A program made the translations under genes and the position numbers. From positions 2,666,001-2,730,000 of the forward strand of contig JAMXDE010000005.1 in assembly GCA_026770025.1 (NCBI GenBank): 64,000 nt of DNA. Reading direction: 5' to 3'. Source of the stretch: Craspedostauros australis (lineage: Eukaryota > Bacillariophyta > Bacillariophyceae > Mastogloiales > Achnanthaceae). Positions 1-11,900 of this stretch are shown piece by piece. Positions within the stretch are counted from its first letter, which is position 1. The number at the start of each line of letters is the position of its first letter. The notes under the pieces are model-generated. The model searched no databases and was not told the DNA's origin. It saw only the letters and a list, made by a program, of their open reading frames with translations.

Positions 1-309
1 GGTGATGCAGTAGTCTGTCAGATGATATCGTCATCTGAGGTTTAGTTGGGAAGTACCTCGAGATTCTCTTGGTACCATTGATGCATGGACGGACGATCTT
101 CTGATTCTTCCAGAAATCGTTATTTGCAAATTTCCTCCAGAAATCTTGCCCCTTTTCGTGTGTTCCATTTCCGCTGTAATTCTGACGAATCACAGTATAC
201 TATCGACACGAATGTAGTTATACCGTCCAAGTGCGTATGAGAGAATAGCGGGTGAACGATGCACATATATACGTACATCTTGACATATACTCACATGTAC
301 ATCTCGACA
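1..309 (-). repeat. 3' LTR of Copia element 1 (partial)
   Basis: Position 1 aligns with position 7096 of the other LTR of the element, and the repeat ends in ctcgaca at 309, the same end as every other LTR of this family here. I count about 15 differences to its own partner at 7096-7404 but only about 7 to the LTR of element 2 at 8609-8917. Confidence 0.93.
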
Positions 310-329
310 CCCTTCCTGTGTGCATTCGG

Positions 330-3300
330 TCATTCGAATGTTCTCGATGTGTCAAGATACGACTTCTCATGTTCGCGTTGTAAGTCGGCCTTGATGTTCT
401 TGGTGAATCCGTCGCTTGTGTTCTGCTCGGATTTGACGAAAATGATTTCGATGGTTTTGTTGATTACCATATTCCTCACGTAGTGATGGCGCACGTCGAT
501 GTGCCGCGATCGTTGGGATGTTGATGGGTTCTTGGCTATGAAGATCGCTCCGATGTTGTCCACGCGGACCTTGATCGGTGTCTTCACTGGGACGCCCACA
601 CTTTCGAGTAGCTGCACGACGAAGAAGATCTCCTTTGCCGCTTCGGAAAGGGCAACGTATTCCGCTTCGGATGAGCTGAGTGTGACGGCCTTCTGTGCTT
701 TGGATCGCCAAAGGATTGGTACCTTGCACAGGTATAGGATGAACCCTCCTACGCTGATTCTCGTGTTCTTGTCTCCTGCATATTCGCTATCGCAGAAGAG
801 CTCCATGTCCCAGCCGTCGTCGTCTGGACGCGCTGGATGGATCTTCAATCCATAGTCCTTTGTATCGATCACATACTTGATGATCCGATACATCTCCTTC
901 ATTGCAGCCTTGGTGGGCCCGATCAATACCTTGGAGAGTTCCCTCACAGGGTTCGCGATATCTGGTCGCGAGTGCTTGATGAGGAAGAGTAGCATACCGA
1001 CGCCTCGGCGGTATTCGGCATGTTCTTCCGGTCCGATCTTTTGCAGTCCGTTATCTTCGGATGGTCGTACGATGATTTGGCCCGGGGTTCCCGGTGTCCC
1101 ATAGCGTTGCATCTTCTCAACCTTGGCTCCGAACTCTTCGATGAGGTGTCGGATGAGATGTGGTTGACGCAATGTCGCTCTAGTCTTGTCATGGTTCAGT
1201 TCGATGTTGCAGCTGAGGTAGTCTCCGAGTCCGCGCTCGATTGTCACCTTGAACTTGCTGCCTTGGATATCCTTCAGGAATGTCTCCAGTGCTTTGGAGT
1301 CTCCGCAACAGAAGCAATCGTCCACATAGATGGCCACGATCATGCTTCCTTCGTTCGTCTTCCTGTAGAACAGACACGGGTCTGCTGCGCTCTGTTCGAA
1401 GTTGACATTCTTGAGGGTCGATACCAACATCTTGAACCATTGCCTGGCGCTCTGCACAAGTCCATAGATTGGCTTGTGTAGGGTCAGGGCTTCGTCTGCT
1501 TGATGATCCATCCCGTTGGGACAATTCATGTAGATCTCCTCGTCGAGGTCTCCGTGTAGGAATGCTGTTACGACATCGACGAGTGCGCAGTCCATCTTCT
1601 TGATCAGCATGATCACCATCATGACCCGATAGGTCACGTCATGGATGACGGGTGAGTAATGCTCTTGGAAGTCTACTCCTGCGACTTGTGAATAGCCACA
1701 TGCAACGAGCCGTGCTCGATGTGTGCCGTCACGCTTTAGCTTGAAGACCCATTTGCACTTGCAGTATCTGCGGCCGCGTGGGATGGCGTCTTGTTTGATC
1801 TTGCTGTACACCTTGCGTGTATCCATGGAGTCGAACTCCTTCTTGATGGCTGCTCGATATCCCTTCCGATGGATAGGATCTGGGTGATTGAAGGCTCCGT
1901 CGAACGTTGTAGGTTCGATGTGCTTCTCTTGTTCCTTGTTCTCGTCCTGCATCGATAATCCGATGTCGATCGCTGGTGTCTCGGTAATGATTGCGTTCAT
2001 CCCGTATACTCCTGTTGTACTATGGTGAGTGATCTCGATTTCTCCTTCATCCATGACTTCTTCATCATCTGTAGTTTTGTTGTTGGAATCATCGATCGTC
2101 TCGTCGCTGAGTTCGTCACTCGCTTCATTGGATGATGGATCGCTCTCATAGCCTTCTTCCTTTCGACCTCGTTCGTTGAAGTCTGCGAGCTCACGTAGAG
2201 CTCTGGGAATACTCTTCCCTGCAGTTGACTTGGGATTAGCTTCTCCCTTCCTGCCTCGTGCTTTGTGACGTCGGATCCTCTCCTTTCTAGCTATGTCACG
2301 CTTGCTTGGTTTGCTCGGTGGAGGTCTGGATGGTGTGTCATGTGTAGACCTCGCTGGTGTATTCGGAGGGCTGACATCTGTCTCATCATCGGCTTCGTCG
2401 CCGGAGGGTAGGATTTCGTCATCCTCATGATTGGATTCGCTCCGATCTTCCTCGTCATTCTGGATTAGTTGAGTCACTACTCTGTCGTCCTCATTATCCT
2501 CATCATCGCTGTCTGATAGGATGTAGTACCTGTTGCTGTCAGCGAAAGATACTCTCTTCGCTTCCGATGTTTGACGCGTTGCCGTCTTTGGCGTTGCTCC
2601 CTTCCGTCCGATGGTTGTGAAGCCGTCTGCGTCCGTGGTTCCTATTTCGTTGGATATGTTCGATGCTGGTGCCCAGCCACGGAACTGTCCGTATGATTGG
2701 TTGAGCCATTTGATGTCTCGTGAACAGATGAGTGACTTGGTTGATGCTCTGTACATGTTGTAGACCCCTGATGCATGTTGGTGTGCATATCCGATGAACA
2801 CCATCTCTTCTCCTCTATTCTTGAGTTTGGCGGTAATCCCGCCGTAGGTGGTCTTCACGACACCCACCTCTCCGAAAGTGCGGAGTGCATCCGCATATGG
2901 TGGATCGTTGTCGAAGAATTGTCGATGTGGTGACTCCTTCTGATTCTTCGCTACAGTGATATTGGCGATGGCGGTGGCAGTGCTAGCAGCTGCTGCCCAC
3001 AGGCCATGTCTATACTCTTCGTCGAGTTGTGCTCCGTTGAGCATGGAGCGGATCTTGGTGTAGAGGTACGCGAACTTGCGCTCCACTCTGCCGTTCTGTT
3101 GCGGCGTGTTTGATGCCGTGAATTCGAATTTCACATTGAGTCCTGCATCGATGAGAATATCCTGCGTGGATTTGTTCTCTCCGCTGTTGTCACCTCGGAA
3201 GATGATCTGTTGGTCACCAGTCTGTGATTTGATCGTTGGAACGAATTGTTTGATGTACCCTGGTTGATCACTCTTGTTCTTGAGGAAGAAACTCCAGCAG

Positions 3301-6300
3301 TGATCCGTGCAGTCGTCCACGATCAGGGTCCAGTAGCGTTTATCTCCAAAGCTTATGTGTTTAGTGTAACTAATGTCAATGAAGAGCCGTTCGCCGCAGC
3401 GAGTTGCTCTTGGAATGGTTGCCTTCGGGATGTTCTTCACTCTTGCGTTCGCGACCGCGCAGTCGCGACATACCAGCATCTCGCCGATGATCTTCCATCC
3501 GTACTGGGCGGCTGTCCGCTTCATGGTTTCGAGTGGCGCGTGCCCGAGCATTCGATGCAAGTTCACCGCGCTGATCTCCTTGGATGGATTCTTGATGATG
3601 GCTGTGCAAGCCTTGTCGTCGTCCGTTGGCATGATGGGATGCATCTGCACTCCCGTGATGAATCCGTTGGATGTAGGGAAGACTCGATCGAATACGATCT
3701 TCGTTCCGGATCCGTTGATGATGTCCATCAGAATGCCGTTGTTACCAAGCTGGTAACCGTTGTACAGAGCCTTGTTCGTGGAGAAAAGGTTCATCGCCAT
3801 CTTGGGTGTGTACTTCACATCATCGAGCCGGATGATGTGGCCAGTGTTGTCTCGTTGCTTGACCTTCAAGCGAATGGATCCCATCTTGGGAGAGTCCAGC
3901 TTCGTGCTGTCTCCCACTTGGACAAAGGACTTGATGTGCCGCACGTTGAAGAGAGCGGCGTCCGAATTGACGATGTGACACGAAGCTCCGCTGTCGGCGA
4001 GCCAGGTGTCCTTGTTGACCTTGTCCTTGTGTTTAGTGCTCAGCTCATGGAGCTGCTCCACGGCTGCTGTAGCCATCTCGTCCATGAGGCCGTCTGCCTC
4101 TTCATCTTCATGCACTCCATCTTCGTTGTATGGATTGTGATCCTCGTCAGCTTCGTCGTCGCTTGGTAGTTCAGCGAAGCTCGCTGGGACGGTGCTGTTA
4201 CGATGAAATCCAGTGACCGTGTCATACGGTGTGACGCGTGGTCGCTCGCGCAGGAGCACCTGCATGCATCCTCCGAGCACGTAGTGTAAGTCCAGTTCAG
4301 AGAGTTCCTCCTCTTCGTTTGCTTGCAATAGTCGGTTGAGGATGGCTGCGTTTGCGAGGATCTCTTCAAACGATTTGAAGTTATCGGATAGGATGGTGCT
4401 TACCATGTTCACCCAAATGTATCGCAATGGCTCGTTCACGAACCCTGGGAACATCGGTAATGCAGCTGTTAGAACCGCGTCGTAGATGAGCTGCTTCTGC
4501 ATTCGTTTTGCAGTGACCGTTGGTTCCGGGAAGGTCTGGAGTCGGTAGATGTCGTCGACTCTTCTGGGATTTGGTTCCGATGGGAATTGGATTCGGATTG
4601 GATAGACGACGTGTTCATATGGATTGAACGCATCGCTTGGACGGTCCTCAGCTTCGTCGCTGTCCTCTTCATCGAAGATGCCCGTTCTCTCGTTTCGCAT
4701 TGCTGGAGGATGCGGCGCCTCGGCGCGGTTCGCTCCATCTCTGATGGTGTCGTCGTCGTCTCCATCTGCGCCATCCTCGTCGGCGTCTTCGTCGGCGTCT
4801 TCGTCGTCTTCGCTCATTGCCTCTTCGATGTCGCTATCGATGGCCTCGCTGTCCATCTCGGCTCCGTCGCCGTATGAACTGATCAGGTCGTGCGCGTTGA
4901 AGCAGCATTCGTAGCTTACTTCGCGTCTTGGATCCACCTCGTGGATGATTGGCTCCTCGCTGAGCCACTCCGAGATGATCTCATCATCCTGCACTTCGTC
5001 GTCACTCCCAACGTATTCGAAGTTATCGAAGAAGGAGTCTTCGATGTAGTCGTCGGACACCAACATGCAGAGCGGCATGTCCTTTGCCGAGAGTACCATC
5101 TCGTGCCCGCTCTTGTCGTGTCCTTCCGTTGCCGTATTGGCTTGTTCGTTGGCCTTCTTGTTCTCGTTGAACTTCTTCTTTCGGCACTCCGCCTCGCGGT
5201 GTCCGAAGATGCCACAGTAGTTGCACTTCCCGTTGAAGCCGCTTCCTTTGTTGCGATTGTTGTTGCGCTTTCCGTTCATCTTGTTGTTGTTGTTGTTGTT
5301 TTTCTTGTTGTTCGATTTCTTGCGTTCTGGGCAATCGGCGGATCTGTGACCATACACACCACAGTTGTGGCAGGTCCCCTTGAAGTTACCGGTGCTCGTG
5401 AAGCCGGTGTCGTTGCTCTTTGTGTTACTGTCTTGGAAGTCGTCGATGTACGCCTTGCCTCCTTGATGAGTGGCGTATGCTGTTCGGAGTACTCCTCTGA
5501 TCGCGTTGATGGTAACGAGTTCCGGATTGAACGTGAGCTGATGTTGGAAGTTCACGACGTGGGTTCTGTATTCCACGCTCACCGTGCTGAGGATCTGCAT
5601 GATCATCTCTTCGTCTGTGATCGTGTACTTGACATCGTGGAGACGCGATCGTAGACCCTCCAGTCGTGTGATGTAGATGTCGGGGTCCGAGTCTTTCTTC
5701 ATCTTTTCGTTGTTGAATTGACGCTTGAGTTTGATCTTCGTTGCTGCGTCGGATGGACGGAACTTCTCCGCGAGAACGTTCCACGCTGCGTGTGGATCTC
5801 CTTCGGGGTAGTCGTCGGAGATGCATTGGTTGATGTACTGGATGGCTTGCTTGCCCTTTCCTTTCTCTGCATCCATCATGAGGATCAGATCGCTGAAGCA
5901 GTCGCATCCCAGTTCGTAGATCTCTTCCATCGCTTCCTTGGCCTCGTCGGTGGCTGCCGCGATCTCGCTCACTGTTGGTATCTTGGTCTTGCCCAACATC
6001 ACATCTCTCGTCTTCTGTGCACGAGCGTATGCCTTCGCTTGGGACTCCCATGCGCTGTAGTCTTCCTGTTCACCGCTGAACATCAGCGCCTTGATGCGTC
6101 GCTTGTTCATGTTGGCTGATGTCGCCATGTTGGTTCGTTGTTTCGTTGTTGGTGCGCTCGCGCCCTTGATTTCCGTCGGTTTCTGTGTTGCCGATTCTTC
6201 GATTTTCGCCTGTTGTTGCGCGGAGATTGTTTTCGTCACAAATTCTCCTCCTGGTGGTGTCTCACTTTTCCCACTCTGTTTGGCTGTGCGAATGCTCTCC

Positions 6301-6533
6301 GTCACACCAGTCTCCTCTTGTTTGACCGCCTTGAGAATCCTCTTCTCCTCACGGTGTAGTCTTGCAGACCGTTCTTCTTCGGTCTCGTTGATCGCGCTTG
6401 CGTCTGCGCTTGATAGGACAGTAGTCGCTGCTGCTTCCTTCTCTTCTCATGGTGGAGTCTCACTCGCACCTTCTTCTTGCTTGATAGTCAGGTTGGACAG
6501 AGGGATCTCTTTCAATTCCTCTTCCTCGCTCAT
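330..6533 (-). pseudogene. Copia Gag-Pol polyprotein of element 1, nonsense codon in gag
   Basis: The frame begins with ATG at 6533, matching the start of the intact copy, and meets TGA at 6449-6447 where element 2 has CGA (Arg). It then stays open to the stop at 330. Downstream parts match the family: two CCHC zinc knuckles, protease DSG, an integrase with His-Cys region and GDNSGEN motif, reverse transcriptase with YVDD, and RNase H. The region at about 4070-4810, between the knuckles and the protease, is acidic and strongly diverged from element 2. The first convenient in-frame ATG after the stop lies about 130 codons in (MATSAN), so a shortened Gag is possible. Whether the copy can move with proteins supplied in trans is unknown. 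Confidence 0.9.
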
Positions 6534-6615
6534 TCAGCCTGCTGCTCTTGAATGATGTTCGTCTTCCTCGCACGATACGATTCGCGGGCTCGCCCTGATC
6601 TATCGTTTATAAACG
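6534..6615 (-). other. 5' leader of Copia element 1 (primer-binding region)
   Basis: These 82 bases separate the inner edge of the 5' LTR from the gag ATG and are almost identical to 15190-15271 in element 2. On the minus strand the leader opens with cgtttataaacg. The tRNA primer could not be assigned by eye. Confidence 0.7.
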
Positions 6616-7404
6616 TGTTGGCAAGTTCCGCTCACGGTAACCTACGATCGTGGAAGATGGTGTTGGTTGATAGTCGTTCGTTTGCTATTTCATTAGTTGG
6701 TTACTCCGATCCTCTTGGTGTACACCAGTTGTCTTGCCCGATGCTCTCGGCGCTTCAATCTGTTTCGTAGATTCGGTCTCCGACTATGAGTCGGTACGCG
6801 AGATCCTCTCTCGCTCCTCTCTGTATTCTCTCTCTCTCTCAACATCGTGTGTTCGTGCTACACGATACTCCGTGTTCGATGCGTACTCCGCATTCGACAC
6901 TCCGTTCATTCAGTACTGGTTCCTACTCCATGAGTACTTACCATTTGAAGTTCACCTTCAGTATCCATGATCTTCATGGGTCATCGGATCTTCGCCTCCT
7001 GCTCTGACTTGGAGACAGGTGTCAACGTGGTGACATGATGACATCCTGTCAACGTCAGTAGGCGTCCTTCTGCTCTCCAGATGTCATGTTCCATTGGTGA
7101 TGCAGTAGTCTGTCAGATGATATCGTCATCTGAGGTTTAGTTGGGAAGTACCTCGAGATTCTCTTGGTACCATTGGTGGATGGACGGACGATCTTCCAAT
7201 TCTCTCAGAAATCGTCATTTGCAAATTTCCTCCAGAAATCTTGCCCCTTTTCATGTGTTCCATTTCCGCTGTAATTCTGACGAATCCCAGCATACTATCG
7301 ACATGAATATAGTTATACCGTCCAAGTGCGTATGAGAGAATAGCGGATGAACGATGCACATATACACGTACATCTCGACATATACTCACATGTACATCTC
7401 GACA
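6616..7404 (-). repeat. 5' LTR of Copia element 1 (789 bp)
   Basis: Read on the plus strand it starts tgttggcaag and ends ctcgaca, giving TG...CA ends. It contains a CT-rich tract near 6826-6842 and the conserved stretch shared by all LTRs of this family. It differs more from the element's own 3' LTR than that LTR does from element 2. Confidence 0.93.
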
Positions 7405-8120
7405 AAGACCAAGGACCTCGAGGAGCTCAACTTTGAGATAGTTGAGAACTATCTCGGCACCACCACACTGGTGACATTCTGCTTTTTTCAAGAGAGCTTC
7501 AATCAGCAGCAGTTCGGGACGGCTGGTCGTCGTGGCGTCCGAGGCTTGGATGGGATGGTGTACTCCTTCAATCCCACCATGCCTTTGCCTGCAGCCCCAA
7601 CCGCACAAGGATTTGGATCCCACCCCTTTGGCCATCCTGCTCCAACCCAACCAGGCGGCGCCAGCGGCAACCATCATCCTGCTCCGTTCGGATCTCCGAT
7701 TCCCAATTCTGGTGGCGGGTTTGCCAGCCCCGCAGCAACCACCCAGAATGCTGCCCAGACTGCTGCGATCCGCCAGCAGATGGAGCGCGAGGCTGCGGCC
7801 CAAGTTGCTCGAGCGCAAGAGCTAGCTCACAAGGAACGGGCCGAATGCGAGGCTCTCTTGCATGCGGCAAAAGAGTGCTCTCAGCTTGATGCTCAGACCA
7901 AGGCCCAAATTGAGCATGAAGCTTGAACCCAGTTCGAGGCCATGCGCAACGAAGCTCTTGCTCGTGAGCAGCATGCGCAGGCCCGGCTGGCTGAGCTTGA
8001 GGCGCAGCTCCTTCAAGCTCACACCAACACATCCCTGGCTGCCCACATCCCCAGCGGGTTGCCTGGTGGTGGCGTTCCCGACCCAGTCTGGAGCTCTTCT
8101 CAATCCAGCAGTGCTGGGAG
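7405..8120 (+). pseudogene. Older plus-strand ORF, upstream part, interrupted by both Copia elements
   Basis: Reading continues in one frame from 7405 to 8120 with a single TGA at 7924-7926. The product is rich in Ala, Gln, Pro and Gly (about 7500-7780), then has a Glu/Ala/Gln-rich helical stretch (7770-8020) typical of a coiled coil. Element 2 is inserted right after 8120, and removing it with one copy of the 6-bp target duplication continues the same frame at 16075 to a TAA at 16276. The start lies left of element 1 or was lost. I do not recognise the family; it could be a host gene or part of an older mobile element. Confidence 0.5.
8115..8120. repeat. Target-site duplication of element 2, left copy (tgggag)
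   Basis: The six bases tgggag directly precede the LTR at 8121 and are repeated at 16069-16074 directly after the other LTR. Copia elements often make 5-bp duplications, so one of the six matches may be chance. Confidence 0.85.
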
Positions 8121-8917
8121 TGTTGGCAAGTTCCGCTCACGGTAACCTACGATCGTGGAAGATGGTATTGGTTGATAGTCGTCTGTTTGCTATTTCATTA
8201 CGTTGGCACTCCGATACTCTCGGTGTCCGTTCGTTCTCTTGCCCGATGCTCTCGGCGCGTTAATCTGTTTCGTAGATTCGGTCTCCGACTATGAGTCGGC
8301 ACGCGAGATCCTCTCTCGCTCCTCTCTGTATTCTCTCTCTCTCTTTCTCTCTCACTATCGTGTGCTTGTGCTACACGATACTCCGTGTTCGATGCGTGCT
8401 CCGCATTCGACACTCCGTTCATTCAGTACTGACTTCTACTCCATGAGTACTTACCATTTGAAGTTCACCTTCAGTATCCATGATCTTCATGGGTCATCGT
8501 ATCTTCGCCTCCTGCTCTGACTTGGAGACAGCTGTCGACGTGGTGACATGTTGACATCCTGTCGACGTCAGTAGGTGTCCTTCTGCTCTCCAGATGTCAC
8601 GTTCCATTGGTGATGCAGTAGTCTGTCAGATGATATCGTCATCTGAGGTTTAGTTGGGAAGTACCTCGAGATTCTCTTGGTACCATTGATGCATGGACGG
8701 ACGATCTTCTGATTCTCTCAGAAATCGTTATTTGCAAATTTCCTCCAGAAATCTTGCCCCTTTTTGTGTGTTCCATTTCCCCTGTAATTCTGACGAATCA
8801 CAGTATACTATCGACACGAGTATAGTTATACCGTCCAAGTGCGTATGAGAGAATAGCGGGTGAACGATGCACATATACACGTACATCTTGACATATACTC
8901 ACATGTACATCTCGACA
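8121..8917 (-). repeat. 3' LTR of Copia element 2 (797 bp)
   Basis: Plus-strand reading begins tgttggcaag and ends ctcgaca. Differences noted from the partner LTR are one base near 8531 and two near 8765-8766. It contains a CT-rich microsatellite near 8333-8353 and a GACGTCA motif at 8564-8570. Confidence 0.95.
8564..8570. promoter_or_regulatory. CRE-like GACGTCA motif in the LTR of element 2
   Basis: GACGTCA is seven of eight bases of the palindromic cAMP-response/bZIP site TGACGTCA. The same motif is at 15715-15721 in the 5' LTR, and an older LTR of the family keeps the complete octamer at 22226-22233. Related TGACGT elements are known to mediate CO2/cAMP responses in diatoms. That this one regulates the retrotransposon is inference. 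Confidence 0.3.
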
Positions 8918-8926
8918 CCCTTCCTG
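8918..8926 (-). other. Polypurine tract of Copia element 2
   Basis: On the minus strand caggaaggg lies directly before the 3' LTR, in the position where plus-strand DNA synthesis is primed. Element 1 has the same sequence at 310-318. Confidence 0.7.
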
Positions 8927-8937
8927 TGTGCATTCGG

Positions 8938-11900
8938 TCACTCGAATGTTCTCGATGTGTCAAGGTACGACTTCTCGTGTTCACGTTGCAAGTCGGCCTT
9001 GATGTTCTTGGTGAATCCGTCGCTTGTGTTATGCTCGGATTTGACGAAAATGATTTCGATGGTTTTGTTGATTACCATATTCCTCACGTAGTGATGGCGC
9101 ACGTCGATGTGCCGCGATCGTTGGGATGTTGATGGGTTCTTGGCGATGAAGATCGCCCCGATGTTGTCCACGCGGACCTTGATCGGTGTCTTCACTGGGA
9201 CGCCCACACTTTCGAGTAGCTGCATGACGAAGAAGATTTCCTTTGCCGCTTCGGAAAGGGCAACGTATTCTGCTTCGGATGAGCTGAGTGTGACGGCCTT
9301 CTGTGCCTTGGATCGCCAAAGGATTGGTACCTTGCACAGGTATAGGATGAACCCTCCTACGCTGATTCTCGTGTTCTTGTCTCCTGCATATTCGCTATCG
9401 CAGAAGAGCTCCATGTCCCAGCCGTCGTCGTCTGGACGTGCTGGATGGATCTTCAATCCATAGTCCTTTGTATCGATCACATACTTGATGATCCGATACA
9501 TCTCCTTCATTGCAGCCTTGGTGGGCCCGATCAATACCTTGGAGAGTTCCCTCACAGGGTTCGCGATATCCGGTCGCGAGTGCTTGATGAGGAAGAGTAG
9601 CATACCGACGCCTCGGCGGTATTCGGCATGTTCTTCCGGTCCGACCTTTTGCAGTCCGTTATCTTCGGATGGTCGTACGATGATTTGACCCGGGGTTCCC
9701 GGTGTCCCATAGCGTTGCATCTTTTCAACCTTGGTTCCGAACTCTTCGATGAGGTGTCGGATGAGATGTGGTTGACGCAATGTTGCTCTAGTCTTGTCAT
9801 GGTTCAGTTCAATGTTGCAGCTGAGGTAGTCTCCGAGTCCACGCTCGATTGTCACCTTGAACTTGCTGCCTTGGATATCCTTCAGGAAGGTTTCCAGTGC
9901 CTTGGAATCTCCGCAACAGAAGCAATCGTCCACGTAGATGGCCACGATCATGCTTCCTTCGTTCGTCTTCCTGTAGAACAGGCACGGGTCTGCTGCGCTC
10001 TGTTCGAAGTTGATATTCTTGAGGGTCGATACCAACATCTTGAACCACTGCCTGGCGCTCTGCACAAGTCCGTAGATTGGCTTGTGTAGGGTCAGGGCTT
10101 CGTCTGGTTGATGATCCATCCCGTTGGGACAGTTCATATAGATCTCCTCGTCGAGGTCTCCATGTAGGAATGCCGTTACGACATCGACGAGTGCGCAGTC
10201 CATCTTCTTGATTAGCATGATCACCATCATGACCCGATAGGTCACGTCATGGATGACGGGTGAGTAATGCTCTTGGAAGTCTACTCCTGCGACTTGTGAA
10301 TAGCCACATGCAACGAGCCGCGCTCGATGTGTGCCGTCACGCTTCAGCTTGAAGACCCATTTGCATTTGCAGCATCTGCGGCCGCGTGGGATGGCGTCTC
10401 GTTTAATCTTGCTATACACCTTGCGTGTATCCATGGAGTCGAACTCCTTCTTGATGGCTGCTCGATATCCCTTTCGATGGATAGGATCTGGGTGATTGAA
10501 GGCTCCGTCGAACGTTGTAGGTTCGATGTGCTTCTCTGGTTCCTTGTTCTCGTCCTGCATCGACAATCCGATGTCGATCGCTGGTCTCTCGGTGATGATT
10601 GCATTCATTCCGTATATTCCAGTTGTGCTATGGTGAGTGATCTCGATCTCTTCATCTTCGTCTTCGATTTCTTCGTCATCTGTAGTTTCGTTGTTGGAAT
10701 CGTCGATCATCTCGTCGCTGAGTTCGTCATTCGCCTCGTTGGATGATGAATCGCTCTCATAGCCTTCTTCCTTTCGACCTCGTTCGTTGAAGTCTGCGAG
10801 CTCGCGCAGAGCTCTGGGAATACTCTTCCCTGTAATTGACTTGGGATTAGCTTCTCCCTTCCTGCCTCGTGCTTCGTGACGTCGGATCCTCTCCTTTCTA
10901 GCTATGTCACGCTTGTTTGGTTTGCTTGGTGGAGATCTTGATGGTGTGTCATGTGTAGACCTCGCTGGTGTGTTCGGAGGAGTGACACCTGTCTCGTCAT
11001 CGTCGGCTTCGTCGCCGGATGGTAGGATTTCGTCATCCTCATGATTGGATTCGCTCCGATCTTCCTCGTCATTCTGGATTAGTTGAGTCACTACTCCGTC
11101 GTCCTCATTATCCTCATCATCGCTGTCTGATAGGATGTAGTATCTGTTGCTGTCAGCGAAAGATACTCTCTTCGCTTCCGATGTTTGACGCGTTGCCGTC
11201 CTTGGCGTTGCTCCCTTCCGTCCGATGGTTGTGAAGCCGTCTGCGTCCGTTGTTCCTGTTTCATTGGATATGTTCGGTGCTGGTGCCCAGCCACGGAACT
11301 GTCCGTATGATTGGTTGAGCCACTTGATGTCTCGTGAACAGATGAGTGACTTGGTCGATGGTCTGTACATGTTGTAGACCCCTGATGCATGTTGGTGTGC
11401 ATATCCAATGAACACCATCTCTTCTCCTCTATTCTTGAGCTTGGCGGTAATCCCGCCGTAGGTGGTCTTCACGACACCCACCTCTCCAAACGTGCGGAGT
11501 GCATCCGCATATGGTGGATCGTTGTCGAAGAATTGTCGATGTGGTGACTCCTTCTGGTTCTTCGCTACGGTGATGTTGGCGATGGCGGTGGCAGTGCTAG
11601 CAGCTGCTGCCCACAGGCCATGCCTATACTCTTCGTCTAGCTGTGCTCCGTTGAGCATGGAGCGGATCTTGGTGTAGAGGTACGCGAACTTGCGTTCCAC
11701 TCTGCCGTTCTGTTGCGGCGTGTTCGATGCCGTGTATTCGAATTTCACGTTGAGTCCTGCATCGATGAGAATATCCTCCGTGGATTTATTCTCTCCGCTG
11801 TTGTCACCTCGAAAGATGATCTGTTGGTCACCAGTCTGTGACTTGATCGTCTGGACGAATCGTTTGATGTATCCTGGCTGATCACTTTTGTTCTTGAGAA

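Larger units (their letters stand above)
1..7404 (-). mobile_element. Ty1/Copia LTR retrotransposon, element 1 (3' LTR truncated by window edge)
   Basis: This is a minus-strand LTR retrotransposon: 5' LTR at 6616-7404, leader 6534-6615, Gag-Pol frame 6533-330, a purine-rich tract (minus strand) at 310-318, then the 3' LTR running off the left edge at position 1. Domain order Gag, protease, integrase, reverse transcriptase, RNase H is that of Ty1/Copia. It is near-identical over most of its length to the element at 8121-16068. A premature TGA near the start of gag and LTRs that differ at about 15 of 309 comparable bases suggest it is older, recombined or defective. The base after the 5' LTR is 7405; its target duplication cannot be checked because the left flank is outside the window. 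Confidence 0.93.
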
